From: Petaurus breviceps papuanus
Taxonomy: Eukaryota; Chordata; Mammalia; Diprotodontia; Petauridae
Assembly (NCBI GenBank): GCA_028583685.1
Contig: JAMXIF010001210.1
Location: forward strand, 14,578,812 to 14,642,811
Direction: 5' to 3'
DNA length: 64,000 nucleotides
A model generated the notes under the pieces. It worked only from the letters and a program-made list of their open reading frames with translations. It did no database searches and had not been told where the DNA came from. Shown in pieces: positions 28,421 to 38,636 of the stretch. Each line of letters starts with the position of its first letter. Within the stretch, counting starts at the first letter, position 1. The translations under genes were made by a program, and so were the position numbers.

Positions 28421-28479
28421 ACATCAGGGAGATTGTTTGTTCAAGGGGTTTCCCAGAACCTGTACCTCATCATTGATGG

Positions 28480-28690
28480 AGATGATAGCTAACATTCCTA
28501 TGTGCCAGGCACTGTGCTAAGGGTTTTCCAATTATTATCCCATTTGATCTTCACAGCAACCTTGGAATATAGGTATATTATCATCTCTATTTTACAGATG
28601 ATACTAAGGAAAATAACAATTTGCTATGTATGGGTCACATGGCTAGTTTTCATGACTCCCAGCCTGGTGCTCTGCCACCCTGTCACCTAG
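28480..28690 (-). mobile_element. MIR-type SINE
   Basis: TATGTGCCAGGCACTGTGCT, TTCACAGCAACCTTGGAATA, TTTTACAGATGATACTAAGG, ending ACCCTGTCACCTAG. Reverse-complement MIR. Confidence 0.75.
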
Positions 28691-28939
28691 ATGTGTGTGT
28701 GTGTGAATATTTCACAACCGTCTCTGTGATTGATTGTGGTCATTATCATTACACAGTATTTTGTTTTGTTATGTATGAAAACTTGGAGAGACGTAATGTC
28801 TGGATAATTAATCATTTTATTAATTATGGTTACTGAATAATTAATAAAAGGATTGGTCATTCAGCCCTCCCTCCTGAACCAAAGATGGATCATGGCAGCC
28901 TAATGATGCTTCTTATGACCTTAGAAAAGTGGACCATGG

Positions 28940-29089
28940 GGGCGGCCAGGTAGCGCAGCGAGTAAGAGCACTGGCCCCAGAGTTGGGATGATGTAAGATC
29001 GAATCTGGGCTCTGATACTTAGCACCACACCCAGAAATAACTGGTGGTGAGCAGGTTACTTAACCCCAATTGCTTTAAAAAAAAAAAAG
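28940..29089 (+). mobile_element. SINE subfamily B
   Basis: GGCGGCCAGGTAGCGCAGCG, AGTAAGAGCACTGGCCCCAG, CACCACACCCAGAAATAACT, then 12 A. Flanks AAAAGTGGACCAT and AAAAGTGATCTAT are an imperfect duplication. 29090-29535 holds nothing I can name. Confidence 0.9.
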
Positions 29090-29535
29090 TGATCTATCAA
29101 AACAGCAATCAACTTTGATTAGTTAACAATAAATGAGAAGAATGTTATAATGAGAGGCAGATCTTTTTTAATGAGGGGCTAGTGGACATGACTTAGATTT
29201 CACTTACACCTAAACTACCTGAGCTTAGGGAAAAGGATCTCCACACACATCTCCCACATCCAAATCTGAGAACACAATGGACCAAGATTCACCCAGAATA
29301 AATTCTTTTTACTCTTTAATCAGAACTAATCTTTACTAGTTGGTGAGGTCTGAACAAGATTGAGGAGGATGTTAAAATCCAATCTAATTATCAGTCCTTT
29401 TCTTCAGGAGCTGATTTGACCCAGTTTAGAATGAGGAAATAGAAAGGGAAAAAATCCTGAATCGCCTGAATATTAAGAATTGGTTATTAAGAGAGACATA
29501 GTCATTTTTCTCAGTCCATGCTAGAAAATTTTATG

Positions 29536-29751
29536 GAGATCTCACACCAGAAGGTTGTGGGAGGAATCTAGGGGTGGTCTAGAGGAGGAGTTTGGGGAGG
29601 GCCTTCAGGAGGAGTTAATGAGGTCAATGAGTGATTAAGGGTGGAAAGTTGCTGGAGACTACAGACAGAGGTGGGCTAGGCCAGTTCAAGGGTGGATTGA
29701 TATTTTGATAGGCTCAAGGGTGGGAAGTAGAGTCTGGGGCCAGCCACAATG
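29536..29751 (-). mobile_element. LTR family 1 fragment, inverted, next to gap
   Basis: The reverse complement reads CCTATCAAAATATCAATCCA, CCCTTGAACTGGCCTAGCCC, ACCACCCCTAGATTCCTCCC, the middle part of the same LTR as 58185-58776. It stops at the assembly gap. The + oriented LTR piece starts just across the gap. Confidence 0.82.
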
Positions 29752-29761
29752 NNNNNNNNNN
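29752..29761. other. Assembly gap (10 N)
   Basis: Ten N between oppositely oriented pieces of one LTR family. The true length is unknown. Confidence 1.
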
Positions 29762-29779
29762 CCTGAATTGATCTACCCT

Positions 29780-30232
29780 TGATCCAGCAACTTCACTCAT
29801 TTACTGGAGTCTGACCTCATCTGACTCCTCCTGAAGACCCTCCCCAGACTCCTCCTCTAGACCATCCCTAGATTCCCCTCACAACCTTTCTGTATGTAAG
29901 ACCCCATCTTGTCTCTATGTTGTGTGAGAGTGCCACAGAATTTTTCTAGCACAGACTTGCTATGTGGCAGATGATCCTGGCCCTCTTGTCCAATATAAGC
30001 TTTACAGATACCAAGGTTCCTTAAGAGTCTATCCAATACGGCAAACTTTTAATAAGCTTTGCTTTTCTTTGGCTGAGGGAAGGCTTGAGTAGAATTCACT
30101 CAGCAGGACCCAGTGTGTTGGCAGTTTGGGAGTCTCGAGCACCCCTCACCCTAATGTCCTCATCTTATGATGATCCTCTTCATATGTGAGACTTTCCTTT
30201 CTGTCTTTCACTAACCTGGGCCTTGTGGTGAG
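29780..30232 (+). mobile_element. LTR family 1, 5'-truncated copy
   Basis: Matches 57200-57632 closely: TGGAGTCTGACCTCATCTGA, CCCTAGATTCCCCTCACAAC, a TATA-like CTGTATGTAAGACCCC, a degraded poly(A) signal AATAAG near 30051, GGCTTGAGTAGAATTCACTC, GGGAGTCTCGAGCACCCCTC, and an LTR-type end CTCTTCA near 30182. The downstream limit is approximate. Confidence 0.8.
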
Positions 30233-30334
30233 GGGTCTTGCTCAAGGGCATGGTAAAGGATATGGTACTAGAGCTCAGAACTTCATACTTAACATTTCAG
30301 AGTCTTTTTTACTATATTATGTTCCCTTCAGAGG

Positions 30335-30725
30335 CAGCTGTTTGTACAATGAATAAAGGGCTGGGTCTCGAATTAGGAAGACCTGAGTTCAAAATTGATC
30401 TCAGACATCTACTAGCTGTGTGACTTGGACAAGTCACTTAACCTCTATTTGTTTCAGTTTCCCAAATTATAAATTTAGAAATACAATAGCACCTATCTCA
30501 CAAAGTAGATTTAAGAATCAGATGAGATAGGAGCGGCCAGGTGGCTCAGCGAGTAAGAGCACCGGCTCCAGTGTCGGGATGACCTGGATCAAATCTGGGC
30601 TCAGATACTCAGCACCACACCCAGAAATAACTGGCTGTGTAACCTTGAGCAAGTTACTTAACCCTGATTGCTTAAAAAAAAAAAAAAGAATCAGATGAGA
30701 TAGTATTGGTAAAAAGTGCTTGGCT
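30335..30725 (+). mobile_element. MIR-type SINE split by a younger SINE
   Basis: GAATTAGGAAGACCTGAGTT, ACTAGCTGTGTGACTTGGAC, AAGTCACTTAACCTC and GTTTCCCAAATTATAAAT run up to 30530. The MIR continues after the insertion with AGTATTGGTAAAAAGTGCTT. Confidence 0.82.
30531..30685 (+). mobile_element. SINE subfamily B with 18-bp target duplication
   Basis: GAGCGGCCAGGTGGCTCAGC, GAGTAAGAGCACCGGCTCCA, CACCACACCCAGAAATAACT, GATTGCTTAAA and a long A-tail. AAGAATCAGATGAGATAG at 30513-30530 is repeated exactly at 30686-30703, inside an older MIR. Confidence 0.95.
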
Positions 30726-31087
30726 GTGAGCTATGGTAAAGCAGCATCCTTGATTTCCTATCTACATGTTTATAACACATTTTTCAGTAGGGCAGAAATA
30801 TGCTGTACCTATTATGTGCTTCAGCAACAGTGAAAATGTTCTCTTTATCTTCATATAGACAACATATTATGAATCAAATATCTTTATAGAATAAAAAAAG
30901 AGAATGGAAAATAATGACAAGACAAATAAACTAATACAAATTTGAAATTGAGTTGAGATTCTTTTGGGATTGTATATACTTCCAAGTCAAAGAGATTTCC
31001 CCCCTCTGGGATTAGGTAACCTTCCTTGCCTCTCTGGCTCTGAGAAGGGATACTTCTTTGCTACTGTATTAGTATGATTTAATGAGG

Positions 31088-31690
31088 TTCGGATCCACTC
31101 CTATAAATGACACTCTTCAACACACCAGAAAAATATAAAATAGAAATTTATTTAGAAAAGGCAAGGCACAGATAGCTTAGATTTGCATAGGAAGCATATA
31201 ATGATAAGAATAATCAATAACACAATACCAATCAAGATAATCGGTAAAGGAAGAGAATACATCACCAATTCAAGGGAACCTCCAAAGTCAATCAATGGCT
31301 GGGAGCCCCATTGCAGCCTGCGCAGCTTGAATTGTGTAAAGAGTTTCCCGGGCGAAGTGTCCTCCCCTCGGGTGAGGCTCAGCGGGCCTACAGGACGCAG
31401 GTCTTTATACTGTTCTAAACAAAGAAGGCCTGGGGCCAAGAAGTTTTTGGCGCGTGCACTATTCACGCTCAATACACTTCTCGTTCAATACACATCTGGC
31501 CCAATCGCGTTCCATCCGCCTGAGCCTTGGTACTTGTTTTTTAATAACATCAAGTCTCGAAAGGAGGGAAGCCAACCCTCCAGGTCGATGTGACCTAGGA
31601 ATGGCTAGTTCCTGGGATGCTAAGCCAAGAACACTCAGGGGTTATGGAACGGTCATAGCCGGGAGTTGAACTGAACCTATTTATTTGAAT
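31088..31690 (-). mobile_element. CpG-rich LTR-like cassette (TATA, short ORF, AATAAA)
   Basis: GC- and CpG-rich island in AT-rich DNA. Read on the - strand it has CCATAACCCCTGAGTGTTCT, a CpG-containing stretch with GCACGCGCC, TATAAA (31404-31409 as TTTATA), about 250 bp of sequence, then AATAAA (31147-31152 as TTTATT). TATA followed within a few hundred bp by a poly(A) signal is LTR organisation. I could not place TG/CA ends or a target duplication, so retroviral identity is inferred. The little CpG decay suggests it is young or protected. 30725-31088 before it is unassigned. Confidence 0.45.
31152..31472 (-). CDS. Unrecognised 106-codon frame with a membrane-spanning C-terminus
   Basis: Starts MSVNSARAKNFLAPGLLCLE. 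Residues about 71-97 are strongly hydrophobic (MYSLPLPIILIGIVLLIILI then IICFL), followed by CKSKLSVPCLF and a stop overlapping the AATAAA. An internal ATG at 31260-31262 would give a 36-residue single-pass membrane peptide, downstream of the TATA box and hence inside any transcript from it. It could be the end of a retroviral env transmembrane protein or a chance frame in an LTR. No family is recognised and there is no evidence of expression. Confidence 0.2.
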   Translation of the reverse strand: MSVNSARAKNFLAPGLLCLEQYKDLRPVGPLSLTRGEDTSPGKLFTQFKLRRLQWGSQPLIDFGGSLELVMYSLPLPIILIGIVLLIILIIICFLCKSKLSVPCLF

Positions 31691-32011
31691 GATCTTACTA
31701 ATTTAAAGGGGAATTTTCAATTTCCATTTCAGCTACCATGGGAAACCACTGTGGTATTGGGGAATTAAGTCAAAGAACAATGGGACAAAACTTCATAACA
31801 TGGGGTTCAGATCCCAGAGACAAATGCAATACTGTACTTTGATGAACTAATCACAGGATTAATTCAGTGTGGGAGTTTTCTACTGATGCAGACCTGCTCA
31901 TCATTGTTAAATGAAATTTAATTCAATTTATGTTTAAGTGGTTGTGCCAAACATGAAATCAAAATTTCTTTTGGGGATATCTACATTCTTCTTCATCACT
32001 CATTTCTTTTT

Positions 32012-32186
32012 TGTTTTAATTTTTAATTTTTTTTGCTTTTTGGAGGACATTTGGGGTTAAGTGACTTGCCCAAGGTCACAGGCTAGTTTTGTGTGTGTGG
32101 GTGTTAAGTGTCTGAGGCCCGATTTGAACTCAGGTCCTCCTGACTCCAGGGCCGGTGCTCTATTCACTGCGCCACCTAGCCGCCCC
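32012..32186 (-). mobile_element. SINE subfamily A with 17-bp target duplication
   Basis: The + strand runs from TTTTGCTTTTTGGAGG to GCGCCACCTAGCCGCCCC. ATCACTCATTTCTTTTT at 31995-32011 recurs at 32187-32203. A well-preserved, young-looking copy. Confidence 0.93.
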
Positions 32187-32284
32187 ATCACTCATTTCTT
32201 TTTAAGATGGAAATTACTCAGGGGAAAGGACTTGGATTCTATATTGGATTTTTTTTTTTTGAGGAAGAGGTTATACCTGAAATT

Positions 32285-32286
<2 letters not shown>

Positions 32287-32323
<37 letters not shown>
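32287..32323. repeat. (AC)n microsatellite
   Basis: About 18 AC units, uninterrupted. The repeat is flanked by the inverted pair GAAATTGT / ACAATTTC. Confidence 0.97.
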
Positions 32324-32325
<2 letters not shown>

Positions 32326-32379
32326 TTCCTGTGAAGAAATTATCTCAATCAGATTGAACCAGTCCCTGTTCTGCAACTA

Positions 32380-33345
32380 ACAATATTAAGGAATTACCTG
32401 AGACACTTACAGGTTAAGTAATTTGCCCAGGGTTACATAGTCAATGTGTCAGAAGAACAACTCGACACAGATCTTTCTGAAATGGAGGCATGCTGCCTTC
32501 ATTAGGTAAGTGAATGCTTAAACAATGTTAACTAACACTAGAACAAAAGTCTTAGATAGAACTACAATGTCTACTTTTTTTTTTGTTTGACTAGTTACAT
32601 AATCATATATGCTTGGTAGAAGTAGGAGAAACCTTGAAGGTCTAGTCCAGTGCTTTAATTTTACAGATGAAGACATTAAAGATCAAAAAGACTGGGTGAC
32701 TTTTTCAGGGTTATAAGTTGAGTGGGAAAGATAATAAACTGGAATCCAGGTCTTCTGACTCCAAGTACAGTGTTAACTGACTCCTAAACAGACACACCCC
32801 TTTATAGTGTGTTGCTTATATTTTATATTTGCAAGGTCCAAGGGGCACAGATGGAGGATAAAACAGACTTTAGCAAGTCATTGTGGAGAGAAATACAGCA
32901 GCAGAAGAAGATGTACATGTTTCATTAGGTCATTGGGTTTAAGGCTTAATTCTTCTCGTATTATGTTTGTGGCCAGTATCTTTCACCATATTCCGCTTTC
33001 ACTTTCCCCTGTGTTTTCCTCGTTGTTCCTGTTCCCTCTATCTATAATTGCCAGTTCCCAAGAAATACTATACATTTTTCATGCACTGCCTCATTTCTGT
33101 TTATTGTATATCCTTCATAGTAACTTGGCATAGCATACATTTACATATTTAAATGTAGAAAAATTCTTATAAAAGATAGTGGGTGTTGACACTAGTACTT
33201 CCTTAAAGAGAAGGTTTTTAGAAACTGGTGTGCTTAGTGTAGGGATTGATATGTTGCCAGAAGACACACATCCAGTTATTTAAATGATATACTTATGTCT
33301 TGAATATCCATATTTTATTTTTCTATAAAAACTTTTTTAGCAAGA
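32380..33345. other. Intergenic with two old SINE-like scraps
   Basis: 32400-32480 (GTAATTTGCCCAGGGTTACA) and 32600-32760 (AAGGTCTAGTCCAGTGCTTT ... CAGGTCTTCTGACTCCAAG) are old MIR-like fragments. 32810-33345 holds no recognised feature. The 108-codon frame at 32807-33133 has no family signature. Confidence 0.45.
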
Positions 33346-33349
33346 TTAT

Positions 33350-33880
33350 TTCTACTGTGGCCAGTGTAGTTGGTGGGCCAGCAAGAGGTGAAAATAAGGA
33401 GACAGGGGTGTAATCAATAGTCTGTTTATTACAGGACCATTTCATACAGAGCCAAAGATGAAAGGAGCTCACCGAGTTTTTATGCCCCCCAAGAGAATGT
33501 AGACACCCTAAAAGAATGCAGACAATGTAGAAAGATCCTCCCTCAAAGGAATACAGACAATGTAGAAAGACCCTTAATCTTGTTTACCCTTGCTTAAGGT
33601 TAGTAATTTATTAGGGTATTATTATAGGACCATGTCTGGAGGCATAAACAAAAAAAGATCACATGCCCTCTAGCTTGCAGCCCTGTAACCTTTGCAGGTA
33701 ACTGTATAGGGCAGGGGAATATACCTCAAGGGACCCAAAACATCCTCCATAATACTTCCTCCTGCTTGTCTGCCCTGTAACCTTTCAGGTAATAATATAG
33801 GGGAGGGGAATATTACATTAGCAAAGCTGGGGGACTTCTGAGTTCTCTACATACTTCCTTCATCTATTCCTTGTGCTGTA
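33350..33880 (-). mobile_element. LTR family 2 (solo LTR-like)
   Basis: On the - strand CATAAAAACTCGGTGAGCTC (TATA-like) is followed about 55 bp later by CTGTAATAAACAGACTATTG (poly(A) signal) and an end CCACCAACTACACTGGCCAC. Upstream are two related blocks with CTGTAACCTTT(GC)AGGTAA at about 33685 and 33776, a small internal duplication. The outer limits are approximate. Confidence 0.6.
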
Positions 33881-36800
33881 AATGAATAGCATGTGCCAGG
33901 AAAGTACATCAGTGGGGGAGGGAAGGAATAAAAGACCTCTAAAAGGAACCAGAAATCTTTATGACAAGCCATGAAAGAGATCTAGAGGTTCTATTGCTTT
34001 AAACCACACAGTGCTGTCCATTTGGTAGAGACTGTGCCTAAGTTTTATACCCTGTGCAGTAACATGTCCTTAAATGTTAATATCTTTATGCTACTAATTC
34101 CAATTATTTTGCTTGAGCCTGTGTTGAGTAGGGCAAGCAACCTGCTTACCTGTGGATGGGAATTTTTCCAGGGCACCAGGACACCAATTAATATGCTAGG
34201 AGAGGTAATTTTCTAAGTAGGACCCTGCTGTCCTGAAAGAACATATTCCCTTTCCTTTGGGAGCCATACTCCCAGAAAGTAGAGTTTATACAGTCTTTGA
34301 CTCAGCACACATTGTGATATAGTACCTAGATGAAAATTTATTGTCAAGGATAGCAGTTATTATACAGAAAAGGATATGGTGTTAAAAGTCCAAAGAAAGC
34401 TCTTAATTTCTTCCTTGGAAAACTGTTTTTCTTAACCTCTTTTCTTCATGCTCATTAATACAATTTTTAAAAAGGTGCTAGTGTCTGAGATTCCACACAT
34501 CCAAAATATTTTGTGCATGGGGGCATCAGAAAAATTTTTTAACCTTCAAAACAGCTGTGGTATATACACAAAGTATATTGTCCATATATTGATCCATTAT
34601 ATTAAATCCTCTATTAGACTGTAAGCTCCTTGAGGGCAGGCCCTGTGTCTTTGTCTCTTTTTTTTGACACTTAGGACAGAGCATAGAACATAGACAGTGT
34701 TAAATAAGTGTTTATTTTATTGGCTGATTAACATGACATTAGGTAATTATATTCTTATCTCACTTGTTTGATGTATGATAGGAATGACCCTTTCTGTTCA
34801 TTGGTAATTGTTCTCTCATATATAGCATTTTCTTGATGGAAAAAAAATGTTGCATCAGCCCCTTCTCTGTGGGGGGAAAAATCATGTCTTTATTATTGCT
34901 ATTATTTTATTTATTACACCATCTTAATTTCATATGATTGTATTTAGTAAGGAATACATATTATGGGGTAAGGAATATATATCTCTATCCCATGGGATAA
35001 AAGCAAGTTCTTATAATAACATGTAAAAGTCATGTGAATAGGTTTGGCAATTGTATTGGTTTTCAATTAGCACTGAGCTATGACTGGGTCCTAGCTTGTT
35101 GCTAGATTGGACCTATTCTCACACTCCCTGCTTCTCACCTTCAAAATCCACTCCAGACCAGAGTCTCAGATTTCAGGTATCTCACATGCAGAAGTAGAGC
35201 CTCTAACACTAAGCCCCTGCTTTGAAAACCAAAGTCTCAGATACCAGACCTTTTGCTGTGAGGATTTCATCTACAAGAAGGACTATTAACATGAGCCAGC
35301 ATACCAACTTTGTTTCAGTGCTTGTAAAAGTAACATCAACTCCTGCCATTCACAGGCTTCATAAAGGCAGAATTCCCAGTTACAACATATCCTCTTCCTT
35401 CCCTGTGGCTAACTAATTCCTACTTCTCTAATCCCAAGGATTAGAGTCTGGGTCTGAGTAAGCAAGAGCCACTGCTTCCCTTGCTGCCACTTTCCATTCT
35501 CTGACCCTCATCCACTCCTTGTCATACTCCTCCCTCTCCTAATATCCTACCTAGAAGTTTCCCTACAATGTCATTGCAATGTCTGGAAAGACATTCTATT
35601 GTTAACATATTTCCTTTTGTCATCATAATTTAAAAAAAAATTACTCATCAAGAAACATTACTGGTCCCTAAGTCACTGTTTTAAAGAGGCAGTTTTCAAC
35701 AGCAGCAACATTATGAAACTTAGTGTAACATACTTTGGTTGATAATGTCCTGGTTCCATTCATTATGTTTAAGGGACTATTAAGTCTGGTCTCCCCATCT
35801 ATTGAGAACACAGTGGTTTTTCTTAGTTGTAATCTATGAATGGGAAGTGATCTGGTTTATTGATAAAATTACTAGAGTCAGTCACCTTCATCAATATCTA
35901 CTGGATGGTGCTGTTTTTCCAGGCTTTCAGTTTGTGCTCTAGGATTTGGATGTTTAACAAAAAAAGTCAGTGAATTAGTAGTCAATTTTCAGCACTGGAA
36001 TATAGAAAATAAAAGGAATGTAGAGTATTTGACCAAAATTTTTCTGTCTGACTTTTCAAAAGTTACAATAGCAAACTCATTGGTTATAGAAACTATCTTC
36101 CTGGCAATTCATGAGATATAACATTGATTACATAGAAACATTTGAATACCTTAATGATATTAACTTTGTTGTTGTCAAAAGCATCATCATTATGATACTT
36201 CTGTATCCTACCATATTCATCTTTGTTTTACCCACACAACCTATTACCATGATACATTCAGAGAATACTAGAGGGACTAGCATTTATTTGTATCTATGAG
36301 AGAAAAGATTGTCAGAGAGTGTCCAATCTGTTTCATTTGGCTCTAGCACTGTCATTCTCAGGAAGCAATTGAAACAAACAGTTGTAACTCAGGAACATGG
36401 GGATTCGATTCTTTTCACAGGAAGAATAATAATGTATTTTGGAAAATTATAACTAGCTTGTCATGTTTACTGTAACTGGAAGCAATTGGTGCTTTGGACA
36501 TAAAGGTGATTAAGAAGGGAAAGAGAAATGGGGTGGGGTGGGGAGCACCAAGCAACACTAATTCATCATTACTTGAAAAACAAAACAAAATCCATACACC
36601 TGCTGCAGTGGTAGTTTTGTCTTTATATTGAAAAGATAATATGTATACATGGACAATATGTAATGTCCAAAAAATTTATAGCTATGGTTTACAAAGGAAA
36701 AGTCACAATGGATATTATGAAATTGTTTTAAGAAGATTCTACCCAGGCTTGGATTACTTGAATTGGCAATTCCAAACTCCAAAATATATTGGATAATTTT

Positions 36801-36940
36801 GAATGTAATTCATGAAGTCACTGTATATTGTATACTCAGATAGAATTAAGTTGGACTTCCAAATCTCTTGAATTAACACTTCCTTAGGATAGATTCAGTT
36901 TATATGAATTGGGGCAAATTAGTTCTTAAAAGTAAATTTC
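33880..36940. other. Intergenic, almost featureless
   Basis: The only repeat I recognise is an L2 3' end (+) at about 34590-34735 (TTAGACTGTAAGCTCCTTGA, GGGCAGGCCCTGTGTCTTTG). 34740-36940 shows no repeat family, RNA gene or credible coding frame, so it may be unique sequence. Confidence 0.5.
34590..34735 (+). mobile_element. L2 LINE 3' end
   Basis: GACTGTAAGCTCCTTGAGGG, GCCCTGTGTCTTTGTCTC, AAATAAGTGTTTATTTTATT: the canonical L2 3' terminus. Confidence 0.75.
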
Positions 36941-36944
36941 ATTG

Positions 36945-37260
36945 ATAACTTTTGTTTTTATATCATTGAGATTTTCCACTGTTTCCCTTCCCTTCTCCCC
37001 TCCAGAGAAAGCCATACCATATAACAGAGTATTTTCAAGAAAAGGGAAAAAGAAATTAGCAAAATCAATTAATACATTGGAAAAAAAATCAAAAGACACT
37101 CACATTTCACATCCAAGAACCTCTCACCTCTAAAAAGGAGGCGTCTTCTCATAACTCTTCATCTGGGTCATGCTTATTCTTTTAATTTTGAAACATTCTA
37201 TTTTTTTCAATAGTTTTGTGCTGGTTTTTCTTTCCATATACACTGCTGTGGCAAATCCCT
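36945..37260 (-). mobile_element. L1 3' UTR fragment
   Basis: The + strand shows CATTGAGATTTTCCACTGTT, CCAGAGAAAGCCATACCATA and CCTCTCACCTCTAAAAAGGA, a marsupial L1 3'-region variant different from the one at 20985-22025. It abuts a + strand L1 piece. Confidence 0.55.
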
Positions 37261-38141
37261 TCAACCATGCTATTCACTGTTAACTTGATGCTTTACTTAG
37301 AAAATCCTAGCAAATCAGTAGCAACAACCACCAAAACTAATTAAGGCAATAACTATAGCAAAGTTGCAGACAACAAAATAAACCCATAAAAATCAATATT
37401 ACATTTATAACAATAATATTCAAAGGGAATTATAGTAAGGAAATCCTCTTCAAAATAACTGCAAATTTGCAGTTCTCAAAATATTTGAGAACCAATTTAC
37501 CAAAGCATACTTAATATCTTCAAAGATATAATTACAAAATACAGCTTAAAAAAATAAAGTTTAAACAGCTGGAAAATATTCAGTATTCATGGCTGGGCCT
37601 TCCCAATATGATAAAAATTAAAATACTACCAAAGTTAATTTGCAAGTTTAATGATATGCTAATCAAACTAGCAAAAATATATTTCATAGAGCTAGATAAA
37701 ATAACAACAACACTCTTTTGAAGGAAAAAAAGATAACTAAACTCAAAAACATAAATTCCCTAGAAAAGAACTCTTTATTTGACAAAAACTGCTGGGAAAA
37801 CTGGAAAGCAATCTGGCAGAAATTAGGCTTAGGTCAACTCCTTATACCATATTTCAAAATAAATTAAAAATGGATGTGCAACAGAAAATCAACGATCAGC
37901 ACTTAAGAAGTTAGAAGTACATTATATGCTTTTCAGAGCTATGGGTAAGAGATGAATTCTTAGCCAAAGAAAGGATATAGTAATTATAAAAGATAGAAAG
38001 TTTTGATTATATGAAATTGAAAAGCTTTTGTACAAACAAAATTAATGCCTCAGTAAGAAAGAAAGTACTTAACTGGGGGAAAATCTTTCTATCAAATATC
38101 TGTAGGAAGAGTTTGTTATACCAGCACACATACACAGAGAG

Positions 38142-38143
<2 letters not shown>

Positions 38144-38199
<56 letters not shown>

Positions 38200-38202
38200 T
38201 AC

Positions 38203-38292
<90 letters not shown>
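38144..38292. repeat. Compound microsatellite (GA)n - A18 - (TA)36
   Basis: About 26 GA units (38144-38195), a run of 18 A at 38203-38220, then 72 nt of uninterrupted TA (38221-38292). Confidence 0.98.
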
Positions 38293-38293
<1 letters not shown>

Positions 38294-38294
<1 letters not shown>

Positions 38295-38438
38295 TTTTTG
38301 GAGGTGGGAAGGTAGGGCAATTGGGGTTAAGTGACTTGACCAAAATCACAGGGCTAGTTTTGTGTTACATAAGTGTCCAAGATCAGATTTGAACTCAGGT
38401 CCTCCCAACTCCAGGCCCGGGTGCTCTATTTACTGCAA
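38294..38438 (-). mobile_element. SINE subfamily A
   Basis: GGGCAATTGGGGTTAAGTGA, TTTGAACTCAGGTCCTCCCA, GGTGCTCTATTTACTGC; the + strand end CCACCTAGC is missing. Confidence 0.85.
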
Positions 38439-38547
38439 TAGAAATATTTAAGACCAAAAGTAATTCCCCAAAATATGTGGTTAAAAAATATGAACAAAAA
38501 GTTCTCAAAACAAAAAAAATGCAAACTATTAACAATCATAAAAGAAC

Positions 38548-38636
38548 AGCTAGTTGGCATAGTACATAGAGTACTGACCTCACAAATTTACTTGCTGTGT
38601 GATCCTCAGCAAGTCAGTTAACATTGACTGCCTCCA
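38548..38636 (+). mobile_element. SINE subfamily A, decayed and shortened
   Basis: ACAGCTAGTTGGCATAGTAC, TTGCTGTGTGATCCTCAGCA, AGTCAGTTAAC. The middle GGAGTCAGGAGGACC block is deleted. Confidence 0.7.

Noticed and set aside
31183-31593. 136-codon + strand frame in the CpG-rich cassette
   Set aside because: It runs antisense to the TATA/AATAAA layout and shows no domain. More likely a by-product of the GC-rich composition.
38011-38349. Open frames rich in RE, SL or YI dipeptides
   Set aside because: Translations of the (GA)n and (TA)n microsatellites.
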